This document shows, piece after piece, positions 54,994 through 64,000 of a DNA stretch of 64,000 nucleotides. Location: positions 395,542,249 through 395,606,248 of the forward strand of contig NC_061510.1 of NCBI RefSeq assembly GCF_022539505.1, read 5' to 3'. The DNA is from Lolium rigidum. Lineage: Eukaryota > Streptophyta > Magnoliopsida > Poales > Poaceae. A program made the position numbers and the translations under genes. The notes under the pieces are model-generated. The model was not told the origin of the DNA. It was given only the letters and a program-made list of their open reading frames with translations, and ran no database searches. Positions within the stretch are counted from its first letter, which is position 1. Each line of letters opens with the position of its first letter.

Positions 54994-57900
54994 TTTTTTT
55001 CGATAAAGGATGCTTTATTACTTCAAGAAGCAATTACATCCAAACTCTGCATGTAACGGGATCGTACACGGCCGTTTGTTTGTCTCAAGTCACCAAAGTT
55101 ACATAAAACAAAAAGAGGCGAAATACATATCGGAACGATGAATTGTATAACGCCTAAGAGCTAGGTGGAGCTTCTATCCGTAAACTATGCTGCCACCCAT
55201 GTAGGGAAAAAGTATCCCTCGCCGTATCCTCCAACCGTGTACAGACCTCCGTAAACAGGTCTCGGTTCTCCTCCCGTCGAAGAGGTAACCACGAACGGAG
55301 AATACCTGTACATCCGTAGATAACCTGCAACAAAGAGCAATTTTTGTCATTAAAAATCTTGTCATTTCTACATAGCCGGAGCGCCCGGATAACGCTGACG
55401 CCCCCATCCTAAGAAGCATTTTAATCCTTGAATTGATACCATGCAGCCAATTGCCAAAGACATTAGCAACACTAGTCGGGGGATACAAGGTAGACGCTAC
55501 TTGGATGATCGACCATATAGATCTCGCAAGCCGGCACCGGAAGAATAAATGATTGATGGTTTCGTCATGATGACAAAAGACACATCGTGTACTTCCGTGC
55601 CAATTCCGCTTAACAAGATTATCTTTGGTGAGAATAACCCCACGACGAAGATACCATCCAAAAATTTTAATTTTTAATGGTATCTTCATCTTCCAAATTT
55701 TCTTATTATTATCAACTGGTAAATCAGAGAGCAGCATCGCATTGTAGAAAGATTTTACAGAAAAGGAACCATCTACGTGGAGGTTCCATCGAAATTCATC
55801 TGGCTCTGGCGGTAATTGAATATCTCCAAGCCGCAGAATTAGGTTGTTCCATGCCACGAGCCTTTGTCCTAGTAAAACCCGTCTGAACGTCACATTCGGG
55901 GGTGAGGTAGCCATTACAGTTGCAATGGTATCACCTTGGCGACGCGCAATTCTATACAAAGCGGGATACTGTTCACATAGGGGTGCATTGTCGAGCCAAG
56001 CATCTTCCCGGAACCGTATCTGTGCACCATTCTTAATGGAGAAAGTCCCATGTCGAAAAAAGACATTTTTTGTCGCCATAAGACCGGCCCAGAAGTGTGA
56101 ATCCCCAGGTTTCCAAACCATTTGAGATAATGTCTTCGAGCCAATGTACTTTCTCCGAAGTATAGTTTGCCAAATCCCATCCTCAGTAAGTAGCTTAAAT
56201 AGCCATTTACCCAGTAGCGCTGAGTTCTTGACCTCCAGGTCATGAACTCCAAGCCCTCCTTGATCTTTGGGACTACAAACTATACTCCATTTAACCGGTC
56301 GATATTTCTTTTTCTCGTTGTCCCCTTGCCAAAAGAATGCGGATCGATAATAATCGAGTTTGTGCGGAATTCCTTTGGGTAAGATGAAGAATGATAACAT
56401 ATACGAGTACCATATTAGTTAGTACCGAATTAATGAGTACCAGTCTTCCACCCGGGGACAACGGTTTACCTTTCCAACTACGAGGCGTTTTTGTAATCTT
56501 TCTTCCACTAATTTCCATTCCGCAATTGTAAGTCTCCGATAATGAATCGGAATACCCAAATAGCGGATCGGAAATTGGCCTTGCCCGCAACCAAATAACT
56601 ACGAATACGAGCTACATCGTCTTGGGCATCACCGAAGCGAACAATTCACTTTTATGGAAGTTAATTTTCAATCCCGATAATTGCTCAAAAGTCTGCTAAA
56701 ATTAATTTCAGATTTCGAGCTTTTTCAAGATCATGATCCATAAAAAGAATTGTGTCATCGGCGTATTGAAGGATAGATAAGCCACCATCAACTAGATGTG
56801 GAATCACCCCTTCAATTTGACCATCGAACTTGGCCCGCTCTATGAGTATCGCCAACATATCCGCTACGATGTTAAACAACATCGGAGATAACGGATCCCC
56901 TTGGCGTAACCCTTTTCGCGTTTGGAAGTAGTGTCCGGTGTCATCATTGACCCGTATAGCCACACTACCACCATACACAAAATCATTAATTAGAGCTCGC
57001 CACTCGGGTGAAAAGCCTTTCATCCTCGAGTGTCCGTTGAAGGAAAGACCATTTAACTTTATCATACGCCTTCTCAAAATCAAGCTTTAAAATAACCCCA
57101 TTTAATTTCTTAGAATGCATCTCATGTACCGTCTCATGCAAAACCGCCACTCCGTCAAGGATATTCCGTCCTTGCATAAAGGCTGTTTGCGATGGTAAAA
57201 CCACATGATCCGCAACCGTATTAAGTCTAATGGTGGCCACTTTAGTGAAAATCTTGAAACTTACATTTAATAGGCAAATGGGTCTATATTGTTGGATCCT
57301 TTACTGCCTCATTAATTTTCGGTAACAAGATGACTTCGCCAAAATTTAGATGAAATAATTCTAGTTGTCCAATGTGTAAATCACTCGAACAAGTCTAGAA
57401 GGTCCGATTTAATAGTATCCCGAGAAGGTTTGATAAAACTCTGCTGGAAAACCATCTCGGACCCGGTGCTTTGTTGCATTCCATTTGGAAAACAGCCTTC
57501 TTAACCTCTTCCTCGGTATAAGGTGCGGTTAGCAAGCCATTTTCTTCCAACGAAACTTGGGGTATATCATCCGTTAGGTCCTCGTTAAGAGTAAAATTAC
57601 TTTCCTCGGGAGGACCAAACAGACCCTTATAATAGTTAGTAATGTAAGACTTGAGTTGCTCATGGCCTTCAATCAACCCTTCATCTTGAATAAGAGAGTG
57701 GATACGTTTTTTCCGGTGTCTCCCATTGGCTAGGCCATGGAAATACCTCGTATTTGAGTCTCCTTCCAAGATGAATTGAGCCTTGGATCGTTGATACCAT
57801 TTGAGTTCCTCTTCGCGGAGAAGACCGGCCATCTGTTCATTGGATTGATTTTTAAGTTCAATCTCATGTGTAGACAACGGTCTAATCTCCGCAACAGCCT

Positions 57901-58643
57901 CAAGCCCATCAATCACATTTGATAAGCGAGTCTTTTCTTTTTAAGAATACCGGCCGTATGGGCAGCCCAACCGAGAGAGATGTTTGCGCATAGACCGCAT
58001 TTTATTATTCCATCTCAAGATAGGTGTGCTTCCACCGACCGGTCTTTCCCAAACCCTTTTAACCATATCATGAAATCCCTCTCGATGTATCCAGACCAAG
58101 TTCAAACTTGAACGGCCGTTTACAAACAGGTCCGGGATTTCCGGTGGTTAGAAGGATGGGAGCGTGGTCGAACAGGTTTTCAATACGTTCTAGTGCACGG
58201 ATCGACACCATAGGGTATTTACTTTCCCATTCGGTATCCATCAACACGCGATCTAGTTTCTCGTATGTGGGCTCCGGCAAGCTGTTTGCCCAAGTAAACT
58301 CGTCGACCGGACATAAAGACCTCTCTTAAATCCGAGTACGTCGATGACGGCGTTGAACAAGAAAGGCCAATGACCATCAAAGCGGCCTTTACTTTTCTCA
58401 TGAGGGAACCTCAACAAATTAAAATCACCTCCGATTAAAATCGGATAAGGATTATCCTTTGTAAGGTTTACCAACTCACGTAAAAAGTCAGCCTTAAAAA
58501 CTTCCTGGGCGGCACCATACACAGCAACCAGAGTCCATATGAAACCGTCTGCTTTATTCTGAATGTCGAGTTTAATGTGATACTCTCCATCAGAACTAGC
58601 CAAAACGGTCATGGTGTCTATACGGACGCCGAGTAAAATACCC
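54994..58643 (-). mobile_element. 5'-truncated L1-type LINE, minus strand
   Basis: The T-run at 54994-55000 is the poly(A) tail, preceded in sense by GAAGTAATAAAGCATCCTTT, a common grass LINE 3' end. ORF2 sequence extends to about 58643, where endonuclease similarity (RGILLGVRIDTM) stops. The first part of the endonuclease and all of ORF1 are missing. I could not find a convincing target duplication. Confidence 0.8.
55174..58643 (-). pseudogene. LINE ORF2, multiply frameshifted
   Basis: In sense order: partial endonuclease (LIGGDFNLLR near 58430; LFDHAPILLTTG near 58170, a variant of SDHxP); linker (SKAQFILEGDSNTRYFHGLA) at 57400-57900; reverse transcriptase (LPSQTAFMQGRNILDG, LKLDFEKAYDKVKWSF, RQGDPLSPMLFN, and an intact QYADDTILFM near 56760); C-terminal WSIVCSPKDQGGLGVHDLE and a zf-RVT domain (RWNLHVDGSFSVKSFYNAM, CVFCHHDETINHLFFRC) at 55174-56400. 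At least five frame changes separate these pieces. Unlike the LINE at 16-23 kb the YADD is intact, but the ORF is equally dead. Confidence 0.85.
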
Positions 58644-59300
58644 CGAGAGCAAATATCCAAAGGTATCGCAAACAAAGAGAAGTCATATAAACAAAAGAAA
58701 AATAACAAAACAAATATGCAAGAGTCAAAGCTATACTCCCAGGCGGCCGGATCGACACGCATGCGTAGCCTCATTTGTCTCACTCCCTTGTCCTTATCGA
58801 TATTCTGAAATCCCAACCCCACGAGCACGTAGTACACGCAGTAGTAATCCAGCAAGTTAAGCCAGAGAGCTATGTTTTGGACATTGTGTACGCGGCGCGG
58901 TTCGCTTTCCAGACCGACATCGACCTCGGGCGCCTCTCTTCTCTCGATCCCGTTCGTGCTATTTAAGAGAAACCAAACACTACGCGAAATGCAAACATAA
59001 AACACCAAAAAAACTAAAGCTTGAAGATATAGGGTTAATTTAGACTGGGCTGAAACGCATAGGATACCAATAAAGCCATTTTCACCGTTTTATTTACGAA
59101 ACCGCACTATATGGTCATTGATGTGATGTTAATATAAATACCGTGAAAATATAAATCGGGATAATATTTTTCTTGACCAACCTAAAGACTTTTTTCATAG
59201 AGTTCATCCATACTCATCAATTTCCATTCATTAAATATGAGATCATGACGGTTTCAGAAAGTTAACCATCCAAACTACACGATACCCCGGTCAGCAATAT
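58644..59300. other. Intergenic; no gene seen
   Basis: Frames here belong to the extension of the LINE frame or to chance. Confidence 0.5.
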
Positions 59301-59305
59301 TTTTT

Positions 59306-60000
59306 GATGATAAAGGGACATACTAATATATTGAAGGTATGAATTACACCTAGCCTCTGCACTAACTAGATGTTCAAATAAATCAAGGATGCACACGACA
59401 ACAAAAAAGAAGAGAGACGGAAAAAAACAAAGGCCCGTTGCGGTGATGAAACACTTGCAACAACATCACTCTGACCACCACCAAAGACTACACTTGGACA
59501 ACCGGACTACAAAAGGGATTCTCCAAAAGCAACGCTTCTAAGAAATAAACAATGCACCAGCGTTGCCGTCTCCCGATCAAAGATCTTGGGTTTTCACCCT
59601 GGAGAAAGTCCGAGCTTCCAAAACAATGCGTTCAACAAGGCCATTGCCAGATACAATGAAGGTTAGACCTTGAATTTTTACCCTGAAAATCATGACTTAG
59701 TACTCCAGGAGCACCACAAAAAATATGAGAGTGGATTTAGTAACTAGGTGTATACGTGAGCACCCTCAAGATACCGCACGATCTGCGTCGAGATTCTAGC
59801 CTCACAAACGGACACCAAACAGCGTTAACCTGGCTTTCAAGTTGACGTCGTCCTCTGTCTGCTCCTGAAAAGCGAGCGCGCATAATCTGAGCATGTGGGT
59901 CACGGGTGAACAACAAAGAACTGCCATGCATGTGCCTTTAGACGGCGACAATCTGTCAAATAAAGAACTACAATCCAATCATCCAACAGCGCTCGTGAGG
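59306..60000 (-). mobile_element. Possible retroposon fragment (poly(T) at left end)
   Basis: ATTTTTTGATGATAAAGGGAC at about 59301 resembles a minus-strand poly(A) 3' end (sense: GTCCCTTTATCATCAAAAAA). Further in, GATCTTGGGTTTTCACCCTG is a phrase I associate with repeated Triticeae retroposon sequence. I found no target duplication and no coding motif, so extent and class are uncertain. Confidence 0.3.
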
Positions 60001-60555
60001 TGAGCTAGCATAGGCACGCGATTAACAAACCTCCTCGCTAATTTGATTCTTCTCAAACCTGATCCTCAAATCAAAATCCTGGATTCTAGATCCCGTCACG
60101 CGCCGGAGCTCCGTCCCCGTCCCGCGCCGGAGCTGGGCTCGCGCGCTCGACGCCGACGGTGAGCCCACACCCGTCGGCCATCCGCGACCGCACCAGGAGC
60201 ATAGGACCTCCACCAGGTGCTCTGTAACCAACACGAGCTCTTGTTCACAAATTGTAGGTACATCTGGCGGCGACCGGTCGAGGAAGAAACAAAGCAGCGG
60301 CAGCAGCAGAAAGAAGAAGAGAGCGGCGCTCAAGGACACGCGGTCGACCCCGCCGGCCGCCTCTGGCCCTGAAGAAGGGTACAGACAATTTGAGTAAATC
60401 TCAATAATCTCAATCAATGAGCAGATGCTTTAGCAAACCAATTACTGGTTAACTTTCTGGTTAACAATCATTGGCATTCTTCTAAGATCTGCATATGCTA
60501 TAGAAAGTTGAAACATCTGCAGATTGGCATGAGCATGTAAATCGATTGTATATAA

Positions 60556-60660
60556 GCATCAGGTTTCTGTGAAGGTTCAGTGCTAGAGCATCAGGTTTCT
60601 GTGAAGGTTCAGTGCTAGAACAAAGATCAGTGCTAGAGCATCAGGTTTCTGATTGTATAT
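60556..60660. repeat. 32-bp tandem repeat, three copies
   Basis: GCATCAGGTTTCTGTGAAGG...CAGTGCTAGA begins at 60556, 60588 and (partly) 60638. Confidence 0.85.
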
Positions 60661-60696
60661 AAAGGTTCTGAAATTTAAATGTCTCATACACTGAAG

Positions 60697-60900
60697 TTCA
60701 GTTCAAAAGCAGGCTGAGTACAGAATAATGCCTAAACAGCTATCATTCACATGCCACTATGGCCCATGTGGTTTAATATGAAAGCAGGGTTACTACACAT
60801 TGAAATTCAGTTCAAATGCAGGTTGTGTACAGAATAATGCCTAAATAGCTGTCATTCCCATGCCACTATGGTTTGAAGTCAGGTGAATGTTACACATTGT
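60697..60900. repeat. ~109-bp tandem duplication
   Basis: TTCAGTTCAAANGCAGG...ACAGAATAATGCCTAAANAGC...ATGCCACTATGG occurs at 60697 and again at 60806, diverged by a few substitutions and one indel. Confidence 0.85.
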
Positions 60901-61214
60901 TGTCTGAAGTATTAGGAAAGCATAACAACATGATGAGCTCAAGTTCTTGATTTTTCACATTATTCTGTACAAAGAAAGCATAAAGTAATCACAGCTTACA
61001 GTAAAAGTTAATATCTATAGACGGTTAACATTTTATATAGATCAACCACATCAGCAAGACAAAAGGAAAACTGTTGGTTCGCTACTGATCAGTGCTGGGA
61101 TTTGTTTGACTTTGTACTGGTAACAATACCCTTTGGCGGATGGATGCTTCTTGTAGCTTAGCATAGGTTGTGCAAGAATCAAAGGAATTAGATATGGGCG
61201 TCCTGCGTCTTTCA

Positions 61215-63614
<2,400 letters not shown>

Positions 63615-63616
63615 TA

Positions 63617-63854
63617 CTTCCTCCGTATCGGTTTAACATTTGCGTAGGCAGTTTAAGACAAACTTTGATCATTGATTTGATCAACAAAATATAAATTTGA
63701 TGTCTACAAAATTTATACCATTAGATTCATATTCGAAAAAAGCTTTTCAATGATATAGTTTTTGTGACATGTATTGCATATTGTATTGACCAAAATAATG
63801 GTCAAAACAATTTTTTGAACTACGCGTGCATCTGTTAAACTAAGCCGGAGGAAG
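63617..63854. mobile_element. Stowaway-type MITE (238 bp)
   Basis: CTTCCTCCGTATCGGTTTAAC at the left; inverted CTTCCTCCGGCTTAGTTTAAC at the right. TA duplication at 63615-63616 and 63855-63856. The interior contains the ACTTTGATCATTGATTTGATC phrase common in grass Stowaways. Confidence 0.88.
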
Positions 63855-63856
63855 TA

Positions 63857-64000
63857 ACCAAAGTAATTTTTCCAGAAAAATTACACTTATCCTAACTAAT
63901 TTCACCATTACTAATGCATAGACAAGGTAATGCTTAGGAAGTGATTATCTATGGCTAATGCATAAAACAAGCTATGAACTAAAAAAAAATCGTTCACATG
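63857..64000. other. Intergenic to the end of the window
   Basis: AT-rich; nothing recognised. Confidence 0.5.

Noticed and set aside
54994..59008. Target duplication for the minus-strand LINE
   Set aside because: I compared the flanks near 54985 and 58640-59030 by eye and found no convincing repeat longer than a few bases.

Overview
The window looks like a large, repeat-saturated grass genome, most likely Triticeae (wheat, barley, rye or Aegilops). I base this on the families present: LTR elements opening TGATACGTCTC and TGATAACCCACAAG, CACTA elements, Stowaway MITEs and L1-type LINEs. The sequence is three contigs joined by two 100-N scaffold gaps (11506-11605 and 32593-32692). Only two protein genes look intact: a 618-residue nodulin-like/MFS transporter at 42530-44386 (minus) and a 109-residue two-TM protein of unknown function at 24815-25144 (minus). 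Two partial paralogues of the small gene lie at 11606-11809 and 15635-15840. Other gene-like material is broken or captured: a UGT88-like glycosyltransferase pseudogene (14.0-14.7 kb), a DEDD 3'-5' exonuclease fragment inside a CACTA element (50.9-51.15 kb) and a two-exon VPS4/SKD1 AAA-ATPase fragment (61.2-61.7 kb).

Layout. 1-5512: right end of a CACTA-like element filled with an array of about 30 monomers of ~135 bp, broken by three ~300-bp blocks. 5513-11244: minus-strand, non-autonomous gypsy-like LTR element (tRNA-Asp primer site, gag/protease-like ORF, no reverse transcriptase), with both LTRs cut by later insertions. 11245-11505: end of another LTR, then a gap. 11606-32592 (middle contig): small gene family, Harbinger-like relic, UGT pseudogene, a 7-kb LINE with a 14-bp target duplication, a GTTGCAACT minisatellite hit by a hAT MITE, then a LINE ORF1 fragment split by a copia-like element that is itself split by a Helitron. 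Two LTR fragments and the second gap follow. 32693-37252: second gypsy-like element of the same family. 37253-42529: intergenic sequence with a 775-bp MULE. 42530-44386: the transporter gene. 44.4-49.7 kb: intergenic sequence with MITEs. 49713-53239: CACTA element with the captured exonuclease and a nested retroposon. 55.0-58.6 kb: minus-strand LINE. 59-64 kb: retroposon-like and gene-fragment sequence, ending with a Stowaway MITE.

The most consequential observation concerns assembly. The LTR half ending at 11244 and the LTR half at 31551-32146 are complementary pieces of one LTR. They overlap by exactly TCTAG, a plausible 5-bp target duplication, but lie in opposite orientations on opposite sides of the middle contig. 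Reversing that contig restores one LTR interrupted by one nested element, so 11606-32592 is probably placed in the wrong orientation, or marks a real inversion. I found no new defence or metabolic system. The value here is in nested-transposon stratigraphy, gene capture and the small two-TM family.
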